From assembly GCF_029240215.1 (NCBI RefSeq), contig NZ_JARBTK010000005.1, positions 124,015 to 188,014 of the forward strand: a stretch of DNA of 64,000 nt, read 5' to 3'. Below are positions 1 to 9,327 of this stretch, one piece after another. The notes under the pieces were generated by a model, which did not search any database, was not told where the DNA came from, and saw only the letters and a program-made list of their open reading frames with translations. Positions within the stretch are counted from its first letter, which is position 1, and each line of letters starts with the position of its first letter. This DNA comes from Chryseobacterium sp. GTDB lineage: Bacteria > Bacteroidota > Bacteroidia > Flavobacteriales > Weeksellaceae. The translations under genes were made by a program, and so were the position numbers.

Positions 1-20
1 AAGTTCTTTATTTTTGCATT

Positions 21-410
21 ATGGAAAAGCAATATAAAGAATACAGTTATTTTGATGAAGATCCGAAAAAAGGATGGGGTTTTATTTTGGCTTTAGCTGC
101 TCTGCTATTGTTTACTTTGATGGGAGTCGGGTTAGATTTTGATGAATATTTACAGCATAAAACCCTGAATATTCCTTCCGGATATTTCTACTTTATTTTC
201 TCGATAGATATCTTAATGATTGCAGGAATTGCGCTGATGTATTTTTACAGAAAAATAGGCATCATTCTGTTTCCTTTGATGCTGGTTTTTCACTTTTTTA
301 TGCACAACTATTACTTATCCACATTCTTGTATTCTGACGTAACTAATCTGTTCCTTTTCACGGGTTTTGGTATGTTGGCGATTATTCCGAAGTGGAAGTT
401 TTTTAGATAA
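21..410 (+). CDS. small multi-TM hypothetical membrane protein
   Basis: 129 aa ORF with several hydrophobic segments. Confidence 0.7.
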   Translation: MEKQYKEYSYFDEDPKKGWGFILALAALLLFTLMGVGLDFDEYLQHKTLNIPSGYFYFIFSIDILMIAGIALMYFYRKIGIILFPLMLVFHFFMHNYYLSTFLYSDVTNLFLFTGFGMLAIIPKWKFFR

Positions 411-506
411 TGAATTTCAAATTTTCTTGAACCATTAAAATTGTATTGAAGCTGTTAAGGATTAAGCTGAGCCTCGATCAAAAGAAAATATTTAAAATGT
501 CAATAG

Positions 507-526
507 AAACGGGCTTTAGTCCGTTT
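507..526. terminator. hairpin AAACGGGC-TTTA-GTCCGTTT followed by T-rich tract
   Basis: 8-bp stem (one G-U pair), 4-nt loop, TTTTTCTTTTT downstream. Confidence 0.4.
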
Positions 527-760
527 TTCTTTTTAAGGAAACCATTCGAAATGACTTTAGCTTAAGTTTATAACCGTTCGGTTTTTTAGTTCTAAAATGA
601 AATCACACGTAAATATTGTTCCAGAGGAGCAAAAACGTTCGTAGCAATAAAGAAGTATAAAAATATTGAGCTCCGTAGGAGCGATACATAATATGCAAAG
701 TTGTTAAAGATTAATTAAAATAAAAATTGCTAAATTTTAAATTCAATTAAAGAACAAAAA

Positions 761-784
761 AAAGCATCCAATTTGGATGCTTTT
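761..784 (-). terminator. intrinsic terminator of transketolase operon
   Basis: AAAGCATCCAATTTGGATGCTTTT palindrome just downstream of the - strand stop. Confidence 0.65.
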
Positions 785-808
785 ATAATACATTTCAAAT
801 GAAATGTA

Positions 809-1753
809 TTATGCTAAAATTCTCTTCACTGCTTCAATTACAGCCGCAGAATCGATTTTATATTTTTTCATTAACTCAGTAGGAGTCGCAGATTCTCCGA
901 ACGTATCATTTACTGCTACAAATTCCTGTCTTGTAGGTCTTTTTCTTGCCAACATTCCGGCAATTGATTCACCTAAACCACCTAAATAATTATGCTCTTC
1001 AGCAGTAACTATTTTTCCTGTTTTTTCGACTGATTTTAAGATGATTTCTTCGTCAAGAGGTTTAATCGTGTGGATATTGATTACTTCGCAAGAGATTCCT
1101 TCTTTTTCAAGCTCTTCAGCTGCAACCAGAGATTCCCAGACAAGGTGGCCCGTAGCAACGATCGTTACGTCAGTTCCTTCCTGTAAAAGAATACCTTTAC
1201 CGATTTCGAAAGGCATATCTTCAGGAATGAAAACAGGAACTACAGGTCTTCCGAATCTTAAATATACAGGACCTTCAAAGTCAGCAATAGCTAAAGTTGC
1301 AGCTTTTGTCTGGTTGTAGTCACAAGGGTTGATAACGGTCATTCCGGGAAGCATTTTCATCATTCCGATGTCTTCCAAAACCTGATGGGTTGCGCCGTCT
1401 TCACCCAAAGTAAGACCTGCGTGAGAAGCACAGATTTTAACATTCTTTCCGGAATAAGCGATAGACTGACGTATCTGGTCATAAACTCTTGAAGTAGAAA
1501 AGTTAGCGAAAGTTCCCGTAAAAGGAATTTTTCCCGTAATACTCAAACCTGCAGCCAATCCCATCATATTTGCTTCGGCGATACCAACCTGGTAGAATCT
1601 TTCAGGAGCTTTTTCGATGAATTTTTCCATTTTTAAAGAACCGATAAGGTCTGCGCAAAGTGCCACCACATTCGGGTTTGTGTCAGCCAATTCTGCCAAA
1701 CCAGCCCCGAATCCTGAACGTGTATCTTTTTTTTCTGTATATGTATATTTCAT
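809..1753 (-). CDS. transketolase C-terminal subunit
   Basis: 314 aa; pyrimidine-binding domain motifs (AEANMMGLAAGLS, HAGLTLGEDGATHQ), paired with N-terminal subunit gene. Confidence 0.93.
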   Translation of the reverse strand: MKYTYTEKKDTRSGFGAGLAELADTNPNVVALCADLIGSLKMEKFIEKAPERFYQVGIAEANMMGLAAGLSITGKIPFTGTFANFSTSRVYDQIRQSIAYSGKNVKICASHAGLTLGEDGATHQVLEDIGMMKMLPGMTVINPCDYNQTKAATLAIADFEGPVYLRFGRPVVPVFIPEDMPFEIGKGILLQEGTDVTIVATGHLVWESLVAAEELEKEGISCEVINIHTIKPLDEEIILKSVEKTGKIVTAEEHNYLGGLGESIAGMLARKRPTRQEFVAVNDTFGESATPTELMKKYKIDSAAVIEAVKRILA

Positions 1754-1847
1754 GAGGATTTCTAATTTTTATTATAGAATCATGTAACCTTACGGTTTCA
1801 TTTTTACTAATTATTAATTAAGATTACTTATTACCAATTACTTATAA

Positions 1848-2723
1848 TTAATAATCTGCCGGAGCTTCTAAGTACAATTGTTTAAAAGCCGTATCCAGCT
1901 GCTCGTCGTTCGGAGCTTTACCGTGCCAAGCGTGGCTTCCCATCATGTAATCAACGCCATTACCCATTTCTGTATGAAGAATGATTACAACAGGTTTTCC
2001 TTTTCCTGTTTCAGTTTTTGCTCTTTCAAGAATTGCAATTACCGCTTCAAGGTCATTTCCGTTTTTTTCTTCCAAAACGATCCATCCGAAAGCTTCTAAT
2101 TTGGCATGAAGATTTCCTAATGAAAGTACATTTTCTGTGCTTCCGTCAATCTGTTGTCCGTTATAGTCAATTGTTGAAATGATATTATCTACTTTTTTAG
2201 CTGCAGCATACATCAATGCTTCCCAAACCTGACCTTCTTGTAATTCTCCGTCACCATGAAGCGTGTATACCAAAGAATCGTCACCGTCTAGTTTTTTACC
2301 CTGAGCAACACCAAGAGCAACAGAAAGTCCCTGACCCAAAGATCCTGAAGCAATTCTGATTCCCGGCAAACCTTCGTGAGTGGTTGGGTGACCTTGTAAT
2401 CTTGAATCTAATTTTCTGAAAGTCTTCAATTCAGCTACCGGAAAGAAATCAAATCTTGCCAGAGTAGAATAGAAAACCGGCGAAATATGTCCGTTTGAAA
2501 GGTAGAAGTGATCTTCATTTTTACCTTCCATTGTGAATGGTAAATTATAGTTCATTACCTTACCGTAAAGTGCTGTGAAATACTCTGTACAGCCTAAACT
2601 TCCACCAGGATGTCCTGAATTTACAGCGTGAACCATTCTTAAAATGTCTCTTCTGATTTGTGTAGTAAGAGATTTCAGCTCTTCAATACTTTTACTCATT
2701 TTATAGGATTTATTTGCACGCAA
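1848..2723 (-). CDS. transketolase N-terminal subunit
   Basis: 291 aa; TPP-binding GDGELQEGQVWEA motif, NSGHPGGSLG. Confidence 0.93.
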   Translation of the reverse strand: MRANKSYKMSKSIEELKSLTTQIRRDILRMVHAVNSGHPGGSLGCTEYFTALYGKVMNYNLPFTMEGKNEDHFYLSNGHISPVFYSTLARFDFFPVAELKTFRKLDSRLQGHPTTHEGLPGIRIASGSLGQGLSVALGVAQGKKLDGDDSLVYTLHGDGELQEGQVWEALMYAAAKKVDNIISTIDYNGQQIDGSTENVLSLGNLHAKLEAFGWIVLEEKNGNDLEAVIAILERAKTETGKGKPVVIILHTEMGNGVDYMMGSHAWHGKAPNDEQLDTAFKQLYLEAPADY

Positions 2724-2831
2724 ATCTACAATTTTTTACTGGCTTACGGAAATGCAAAAATCCGGATTTCAAACCCGGATTTTATTTATAAAATTATTTT
2801 CGTTGATTCTTGGGTTATTGTAAAGCCAAAC

Positions 2832-4406
2832 TTAAACCAACTTCAAATAATTCTTATTCTTCACCAGCCACAACCCGATAAACGTCAGCAAACCATTTAA
2901 AATAATCAGTTCCACACCAATTCTGTAATCGGTGTAAGTTGTTACAAGATAGTTAATTAAATAAGTAAGAACCGGAGCCAAAAGTGTTACTGCAAGAATT
3001 GAATATTTCTTTGAAATTTTAAATTTGGTGAAAATTCCGAAGGCAAAAAGCCCTAAAAGCGGTCCATAAGTATAACCCGCAATTTCCATGATCAGATAAA
3101 CGATCGATTTGTCATTCATCGCTTTAAAGACCATAATCAAAATAAAGAAAACCACAGTAAATGTCAAATGGATCTTCATTCGAAGATGTTTTTTCTGTTT
3201 TTCTGTTCTGGTTTTATCTTCATTTAAATTTAATAAATCAACACAGTACGAGCTGGTAACGGCTGTCAATGCTCCATCTGCGGATGGGAATAATGCCGAA
3301 ATCAACCCGATGATAAAAATAACGGAAATCGTCATTGGAAAATATCCGTTAAGCGATAAAGCAGGGAACAAATCGTCTCCCATGATGTTTTTCACATTTC
3401 CTGCAGCATCTTTAAATCCGAAAATGTTTGAAACGACTTCTTTCCCGTCGACAATATTTGTGATTTGTGAATATCCGGCACCGTTCTGCAAAGCAAAAAG
3501 ATAAAGTAAGCCTCCTAAAAACAGGAATGCAAGATTGACGAAAAGTAAAGTTCCTGCGAAAGTCAGCATGTTTTTCTTAGAATTCTGGAGATTGTCTACA
3601 GAGATATTTTTCTGCATCATTTCCTGATCCAGACCAGTCATTGCAATGGTAATGAAAATTCCGCCTAAGATGGTTTTCAGGAAAAATGTTTTGGAATTGG
3701 GATCAAAATTAATAAAATGAGTGTAGTTTTTTTCGCCTAAAATAGTATAAGCTTCGCCAAAAGACAGATTTAAATTTGATAAAATATAAACAATACACGC
3801 AATCAAACTAATGATCATAAACGAAGTCTGCAAAGTATCGGTAATTACAATTGTTTTTACACCGCCTTCAAAAGTATAGAGAAGTACCATCAGCAAAAGT
3901 ACCATCGCAGTCAGCCAAAACGGAACGCCTAAACCTTCCAATAGAAATATTTGTAATACATTGACAACAAGATACAATCTCGCAGTTGCGCCGATCGCTC
4001 TCGAAACGATAAAAAATACTGAACCAATTTTATGTGCTTCTACGTTAAATCTTTTTCCTAAATAAGTATAAATAGAGGTCAGATTCATCTTATAATAGAG
4101 TGGAAGCAGGATTGCCGCAACAATAAAATATCCGATGAAAAACCCGATTACCATCATGTAATATTCAAATCCGCCATAAATATATTCGCTTCCGGTCATT
4201 TTCCCGACAGTTCCGGGAACGGAAATGAAAGTAACTCCGCTTAAGCTGGTTCCGATCATACCGAAAGCAACAAGCCACCATTTACTTTTTTTGTTACCGA
4301 TGAAAAACGATTGGTTGTCAGAATTCCGGCTCGTAAAATATGAGATCACCAAAAGACCGACGAAGTAAACAAAAACAAACAGCAAAAGGACAGTTCCTGT
4401 ATTCAT
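2832..4406 (-). CDS. sodium:solute symporter (SSS family)
   Basis: 524 aa, about 13 TM, GTSLSGVTFISVPG motif typical of SSF family. Confidence 0.88.
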   Translation of the reverse strand: MNTGTVLLLFVFVYFVGLLVISYFTSRNSDNQSFFIGNKKSKWWLVAFGMIGTSLSGVTFISVPGTVGKMTGSEYIYGGFEYYMMVIGFFIGYFIVAAILLPLYYKMNLTSIYTYLGKRFNVEAHKIGSVFFIVSRAIGATARLYLVVNVLQIFLLEGLGVPFWLTAMVLLLMVLLYTFEGGVKTIVITDTLQTSFMIISLIACIVYILSNLNLSFGEAYTILGEKNYTHFINFDPNSKTFFLKTILGGIFITIAMTGLDQEMMQKNISVDNLQNSKKNMLTFAGTLLFVNLAFLFLGGLLYLFALQNGAGYSQITNIVDGKEVVSNIFGFKDAAGNVKNIMGDDLFPALSLNGYFPMTISVIFIIGLISALFPSADGALTAVTSSYCVDLLNLNEDKTRTEKQKKHLRMKIHLTFTVVFFILIMVFKAMNDKSIVYLIMEIAGYTYGPLLGLFAFGIFTKFKISKKYSILAVTLLAPVLTYLINYLVTTYTDYRIGVELIILNGLLTFIGLWLVKNKNYLKLV

Positions 4407-4626
4407 TCTGAAATTTTAAATTTCAGCAAATATAGTTTTTTTTGGAAAGAGGGAAGAAAGAAGTTGGGGATTGAGGAATTACCTTTGATTTTCAAATCTA
4501 TTTATCAGATTTAAATCTATATTATTTTTTATTCTAACTGATCTTGCAACTTCAAATCAACAATAAATCAGCTCAAGCTATGAGATAAATAATTTTAATA
4601 AATTATATTCTATATTGTACGAAAAA

Positions 4627-4660
4627 AAAACCTCTCAGCATTTGAAAGCCGAAAGGTTTT
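4627..4660 (-). terminator. likely intrinsic terminator
   Basis: AAAACCT...AGGTTTT imperfect stem downstream of 4687 stop. Confidence 0.45.
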
Positions 4661-4686
4661 TATGTCAAAATTTTATTTTAATTTAA

Positions 4687-4968
4687 TTAAAGAACATCCT
4701 GCAAATCCTCATTTTTTTGAAATGTCGCCTTAGCAAACGGACAAAGCGGGATGATTTTCTTACTGTTTTCTCTGGCAAATTCTACAGCTTTGACCAGCAT
4801 TTCTTTTCCAACGCCTTTTCCGTTATATTCTTCTTCTACCTCAGTGTGGTCGATGATGAATCTTTCTTCACCTGCCCAAGTATAGGTCATTAATCCTGCT
4901 TTTTTTCCGTCTATTAAAGCTTCAAAGCTTCCGTGTTTTTCGTCGTTGTTTTGTTTTACTTCTATCAT
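4687..4968 (-). CDS. GNAT-like N-acetyltransferase (YjdJ/NATD1 type)
   Basis: 93 aa; EYNGKGVGKEMLVKAVEFARENSKKIIPLCPFAKATF. Confidence 0.85.
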   Translation of the reverse strand: MIEVKQNNDEKHGSFEALIDGKKAGLMTYTWAGEERFIIDHTEVEEEYNGKGVGKEMLVKAVEFARENSKKIIPLCPFAKATFQKNEDLQDVL

Positions 4969-4969
4969 A

Positions 4970-5368
4970 TTATGAAAATTTGGTTTGAATTTCTATTTGG
5001 TTGGTTAAAATTTTGTGTACCGGACAGGCATCTGCAATTGCGTGAAGTCTTTTCAGTTGATCTTCATTTAAACCCTGCCCTTCAAAACTAATATTTCTTT
5101 TAAAAACTGCCAATTTTGTGAGTGGGAAATTTTCAAGTTCTACCTCTACGTCAATTCTTTCTACGTCCCATTCTTTTCTTTCAATATACATTCGCAGCGT
5201 TGCAGCAGTACAGCTTGCCAGAGAAGTTGCCAGGATTTCAAAAGGATTAAATCCTTCATTTTTTCCGCCTTTATCAATGGGTTCGTCGGTGATCAGCTTA
5301 TTGTCACCTGCAACGACTTCTGTATAATATTTTGTTTTACCTAAACTCGCTTTTACAGTTACAGCCAT
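4970..5368 (-). CDS. OsmC family protein
   Basis: 132 aa; GFNPFEILATSLASCTAATLRMY and ACPVHKIL Cys motifs. Confidence 0.9.
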   Translation of the reverse strand: MAVTVKASLGKTKYYTEVVAGDNKLITDEPIDKGGKNEGFNPFEILATSLASCTAATLRMYIERKEWDVERIDVEVELENFPLTKLAVFKRNISFEGQGLNEDQLKRLHAIADACPVHKILTNQIEIQTKFS

Positions 5369-5586
5369 TATTTTTCAGTTTTTAATTCGTAAGTTAATGC
5401 ACCGGAAGGGCATTGGTTGATCTGATTTTTTAGTTCATCAGAAGTTGCGTTTTCTGCCTTGATCCAAGGTCGTGCCTTCGGATCATAAACATTTGGAAGC
5501 ATTTTTACACAAATTCCGGCGTGAATACACTTTTGAGGCTGCCATATTACATTAATGTTGCCATTAGAATATTTATGTGTTTCCAT
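5368..5586 (-). CDS. YjdI-like (4Fe-4S) mono-cluster / ferredoxin-like protein
   Basis: 72 aa; CIHAGICVKMLPNVYDPKARPWI...INQCPSGAL. Confidence 0.85.
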   Translation of the reverse strand: METHKYSNGNINVIWQPQKCIHAGICVKMLPNVYDPKARPWIKAENATSDELKNQINQCPSGALTYELKTEK

Positions 5587-5591
5587 AATCT

Positions 5592-6125
5592 TTAAGATTT
5601 AGTCTGATTTTTAAAACTTTCAATTTTTTTATTTAATTCTTTCAGCATTTCCGGATTGATCACACCGCTTTCCAAATCGAAGTTTTCGTAAAATTTAGAT
5701 AAGGAAAAAGTTTCTTTTACATCAGCCGCAAATTGCGGGAAGAACGTTTTCGCAGTATTCATTACGTTTCCGCCACCGTAACCACCAGGAGAAGTGCTCA
5801 TTAAAAGCATCGGTTTGTTCTGGAAAACTTTTACATTGATTCTTGAAGCCCAGTCGAAAATATTTTTAAAAGCTGCACTGTACGATCTGTTGTGTTCGGC
5901 GAGAGAGCAGATAATCACATCACATTCTTCAATTTGCTTCAAAAAATGATGTGCTTCGTCGGGAAAACCTTTTTTTTCCAGATCAACTGAGAAAACAGGC
6001 ATTGAAAAATCATTAAGGTCAATAAAATTGATTTCGTTTTCCTGAAAACTTTTCAGAACAAATTTTACTAATTCTCTGTTGATGGATGTGGAGGATGTAC
6101 TTCCGGCAAATGCTAATATTTTCAT
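5592..6125 (-). CDS. NADPH-dependent FMN reductase family protein
   Basis: 177 aa; GSTSSTSINRELVKFV, STSPGGYGGGNVM. Confidence 0.9.
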   Translation of the reverse strand: MKILAFAGSTSSTSINRELVKFVLKSFQENEINFIDLNDFSMPVFSVDLEKKGFPDEAHHFLKQIEECDVIICSLAEHNRSYSAAFKNIFDWASRINVKVFQNKPMLLMSTSPGGYGGGNVMNTAKTFFPQFAADVKETFSLSKFYENFDLESGVINPEMLKELNKKIESFKNQTKS

Positions 6126-6385
6126 TGTTATTTTTTTATAAAACTAATCAAAATTTAATTTAAAATAAGGACATTACATAAAACTGTACTCAAATATATA
6201 AAGAGTTTGGGTAGCTGATTATTATTCAATTAAGTTTAATTTAATGATACAGTCATTATTGCTCCTATTTTGTAAAGATTTGTTATTATGGAATAATTGC
6301 TTTATTGATTTATTATGCTATGCTTAGTTTTGTTGAATAATTTTATGTTAAATATATTTTTGTTTAAATTATTCATAAATTAAAT

Positions 6386-6393
6386 TATATTTG
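6386..6393 (+). promoter_or_regulatory. candidate Bacteroidetes -7 element TATATTTG
   Basis: TAnnTTTG match 24 nt upstream of ATG at 6418. Confidence 0.4.
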
Positions 6394-6417
6394 TAATACA
6401 GATAAAATCAAATATTT

Positions 6418-6816
6418 ATGAAAAAAACTATCCTCATGTTGGGTGCTGTTGTGCTAATCTGCATTACAGCATGCAAAAAAGAAGAAGCCTCAAAAACTGA
6501 GAGCCCGAAAACAGAAAATTCTGTTGCGTCGGAAGAAAAAGTTTCGAACGGATCTGGTGTTACTGTTGATGGAGTACAAGTCCCAAAATTCAGTAACCCG
6601 GAAGTTCAGCAGTTTGCAAGTGAATACGCAACAATGGTTTCTGAAATGTCTGCAGCTTCAAAAGCCGGAGATGTAGCAAGAAGCCAGGAACTTACTGCAA
6701 AATCACAGGAATGGACTGCACAACACGCTTCCTGGTCGTCTAAAATGACCCCTGAAGATTCTAAACTTTGGACAGATTTTATTACGAAACTTTCTGAAGC
6801 TCAAAGAGAGAATTAA
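6418..6816 (+). CDS. putative lipoprotein
   Basis: 132 aa; signal peptide with lipobox-like ICITACKK. Confidence 0.75.
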   Translation: MKKTILMLGAVVLICITACKKEEASKTESPKTENSVASEEKVSNGSGVTVDGVQVPKFSNPEVQQFASEYATMVSEMSAASKAGDVARSQELTAKSQEWTAQHASWSSKMTPEDSKLWTDFITKLSEAQREN

Positions 6817-6840
6817 TCTTTTAATTTTTTTTCAAAAAAG

Positions 6841-6870
6841 GTAAGCCACTTGTACAAAAAGTGGCTTTAC
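6841..6870 (+). terminator. intrinsic terminator
   Basis: GTAAGCCACTT...AAGTGGCTTTAC then TTTTTG. Confidence 0.6.
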
Positions 6871-6878
6871 TTTTTGTT

Positions 6879-7778
6879 TTATTTTCGGTTTAAAATTGCT
6901 TTCGGAAGCGGAACAAATTCATTCTCATCTCCCGGAACTAATGGGAAAGCTTCGTGATTCTGGTCATTCCAGTTTACTTTTGCCTGATCAATCAGTTCTT
7001 TATCTGAATTCACAAAATTCCAGAAAATGAAACGTTCTTCATCAAAAGGTTCGCCTCCGAAAAGGTAAACAGTCGCATTTTCGCTCATTTCAAACTCACA
7101 AAGTTGAGTATTTTTGGCGATCAGCAATTGTTTTGATCCGTAATTATTATCTTCAATATTTACGGTTCCGTCAAGAACATACATTGCAGCTTCTCCATAA
7201 AGATCTTGTCCGATGCTTATTTTCTGAGCCGTTTTAGTTTTAATTTCAATAAAAAATAATTTGCTGTGAACCGGAACCGGAGATTTTCTTCCGAAGGCTT
7301 CACCTGCGATTAATTTATACTGAACTCCGTTTTCTTCCCAAACCGGAAGTTCATCTGCTTCGATGTGGCTAAAAGTCGGCTCGCTTTGCTCTAAATGTTT
7401 CGGAAGTCCTACCCAGATTTGAAATCCGTGAAGTCTTTTGTCGGTTTCTCTCAAATATTCCGGAGTTCTTTCCGAGTGTACAACGCCTTTTCCGGCAGTC
7501 ATCCAGTTGACTGCGCCAGGTTTTATTTCAAGTGCGCTTCCGATACTGTCTCTGTGGAAAATAGAACCTTCCAATAGATAAGTTAAAGTTGAAAGTCCGA
7601 TATGCGGATGTGGCGGAACGTCTAAATTTTGATAATTTTTCAGTTCTGCTGGTCCCATGTGATCGATAAATACGAAAGGTCCGACTGCTCTTTTTTCACG
7701 GAAAGGCAAAAGTCTCCCCACCAAAAAATTTCCTATATCTGCTGATTTTTCTTCTATAATAAGTCCGATGTTTGACAT
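6879..7778 (-). CDS. pirin family protein
   Basis: 299 aa; GPFVFIDHMGP, VPPHPHIGLSTLTYLLEG, MTAGKGVVHSER. Confidence 0.93.
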   Translation of the reverse strand: MSNIGLIIEEKSADIGNFLVGRLLPFREKRAVGPFVFIDHMGPAELKNYQNLDVPPHPHIGLSTLTYLLEGSIFHRDSIGSALEIKPGAVNWMTAGKGVVHSERTPEYLRETDKRLHGFQIWVGLPKHLEQSEPTFSHIEADELPVWEENGVQYKLIAGEAFGRKSPVPVHSKLFFIEIKTKTAQKISIGQDLYGEAAMYVLDGTVNIEDNNYGSKQLLIAKNTQLCEFEMSENATVYLFGGEPFDEERFIFWNFVNSDKELIDQAKVNWNDQNHEAFPLVPGDENEFVPLPKAILNRK

Positions 7779-7854
7779 GATAGATTTGGTTTTTGTTTTT
7801 CAGATAAGCTAATGTAATCAAATATTTCCAATGCTGATGCTTGTTTGCGTAAAT

Positions 7855-8172
7855 TTAAAGTTTGTCATACCCTTCAAATCTCTCGTCAACAATACGTTTC
7901 CATTCCGGATGTTTTCTGATAAAAGCGAAAACATAAGGACAGAAAGGAAGAAGTTTTTTTCCGCTTTCTTCGATATAAATCAAAGTCTTTTCAACTACGG
8001 CTGCAGCAGCTCCGGTTCCTGCTAATTCAGGTTCGGCTTCTGTGTGAATGAGAGCAATTTGCTGACTTGTTTCTTTACAGTCGATAAATGCAAAATGACC
8101 ATTGTATTCTATTTCGAATCTCTTTTTTTCTTCGTTTTTTACTAACGGGATGTTTTCAAATTCTGGTTTCAT
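7855..8172 (-). CDS. GNAT-like N-acetyltransferase (YjdJ/NATD1 type)
   Basis: 105 aa; related to 4687-4968 product; SGKKLLPFCPYVFAFIRKHPEW. Confidence 0.85.
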   Translation of the reverse strand: MKPEFENIPLVKNEEKKRFEIEYNGHFAFIDCKETSQQIALIHTEAEPELAGTGAAAAVVEKTLIYIEESGKKLLPFCPYVFAFIRKHPEWKRIVDERFEGYDKL

Positions 8173-8224
8173 GATTTTTTATATTTTATGTTTGTGAATT
8201 AAATTTTCATACTTAAGCGTTTAG

Positions 8225-8291
8225 TTTGTCATCCTGGAAGGATCTCAATGTTGATGATAACTCTGAATTTAGATTCCTATGGAATGACAAA
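8225..8291. repeat. dispersed palindromic element, copy A (diverged)
   Basis: TTTGTCATCCTGGAAGGATCTCA...TAGATTCCTATGGAATGACAAA. Confidence 0.7.
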
Positions 8292-8317
8292 CATACTTCT
8301 AAATTAATGGCTATGTT

Positions 8318-9193
8318 TTAATCTTCCAGATACCCGAATTTTCCGGTATTGAAATCTTCAAAAGCCTGCATGATTTCTTCTCTGGAATTCATTACAAATG
8401 GCCCGTGAGGAAAGATTAGTTCATTGATCGGCTCTCCGCTGATGATTAATATAATGGAATCTTCTGTTGCTTCAATAGTAAAACTTTCGCCTTCATTTTT
8501 AAATAAAACAAAATTGTTGGTTGGAACTTTTTCTTCACCATTTACAATGATGTTTCCTTCAATAACTAATGCAGCAGTATTAAAATTTGCCGGGAAATTA
8601 AAGTTTGCTTTTCCGCCTGATTTTAATTTTGCATTCATCAGATTGACCGGACTGAATGTAAATGCAGTACCTTTATTTCCTTCAAATTCTCCGGCAATAA
8701 TTTCAATGAATCCGTTTTCACCTAAATCTGCTTTCTTCATTTCTGAATTTGAAATCGCCTGATATTTCGGTTTGCTCATTTTATCTTTTGCAGGAAGATT
8801 TACCCAAAGCTGAACCATCTGGAAGATTCCGCCTTGTTTAGACCATTCTTTCTCGTGATATTCTTTGTGAAGCACGCCACTTGCTGCGGTCATCCATTGT
8901 ACATCACCTTCACCGATGATTCCGCCACCACCTGCGCTGTCATGATGTTCCACTTTTCCCTGATAGGCGATTGTTACGGTTTCAAAACCTCTGTGCGGAT
9001 GAACACCGACACCTTTTGGGGTTTCGGAAGGATTAAAATGAAATTTAGAATTATAATCCAGCATAATGAAAGGATCCATTCTTTTCATATCGAGCTTCTG
9101 AACACTCGGAATAAAATTATGCACCCTAAAACCGTCACCTACAAAATGCGCAGGTTTTGGTGGAATTACGATTTCTACTTTTTTAGTTGTCAT
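8318..9193 (-). CDS. pirin family protein
   Basis: 291 aa; GVHPHRGFETVTIAYQGKVEHHDS, MTAASGVLHKE. Confidence 0.93.
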   Translation of the reverse strand: MTTKKVEIVIPPKPAHFVGDGFRVHNFIPSVQKLDMKRMDPFIMLDYNSKFHFNPSETPKGVGVHPHRGFETVTIAYQGKVEHHDSAGGGGIIGEGDVQWMTAASGVLHKEYHEKEWSKQGGIFQMVQLWVNLPAKDKMSKPKYQAISNSEMKKADLGENGFIEIIAGEFEGNKGTAFTFSPVNLMNAKLKSGGKANFNFPANFNTAALVIEGNIIVNGEEKVPTNNFVLFKNEGESFTIEATEDSIILIISGEPINELIFPHGPFVMNSREEIMQAFEDFNTGKFGYLED

Positions 9194-9327
9194 AATATGT
9201 TTGTTTTAATTTTAAACAAAATTAGAACAGTGAGACTAAAATTACATTGATGTGTGGTAAGTAGTGAATTTTTTGAGTTTGAATTGTAAAATGGGAGGGT
9301 TTGAGTGTTTTGGAGTTGGATGAATTT

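Noticed and set aside
1041-1319. Antisense ORFs listed in the track (e.g. 1041-1319, 3109-3504, 8424-8762, 37322-37804, 40367-40738, 53899-54216)
   Set aside because: They lie opposite well-supported CDSs, have low-complexity Ser/Phe/Ile-rich translations and no recognisable domains; treated as shadow ORFs.
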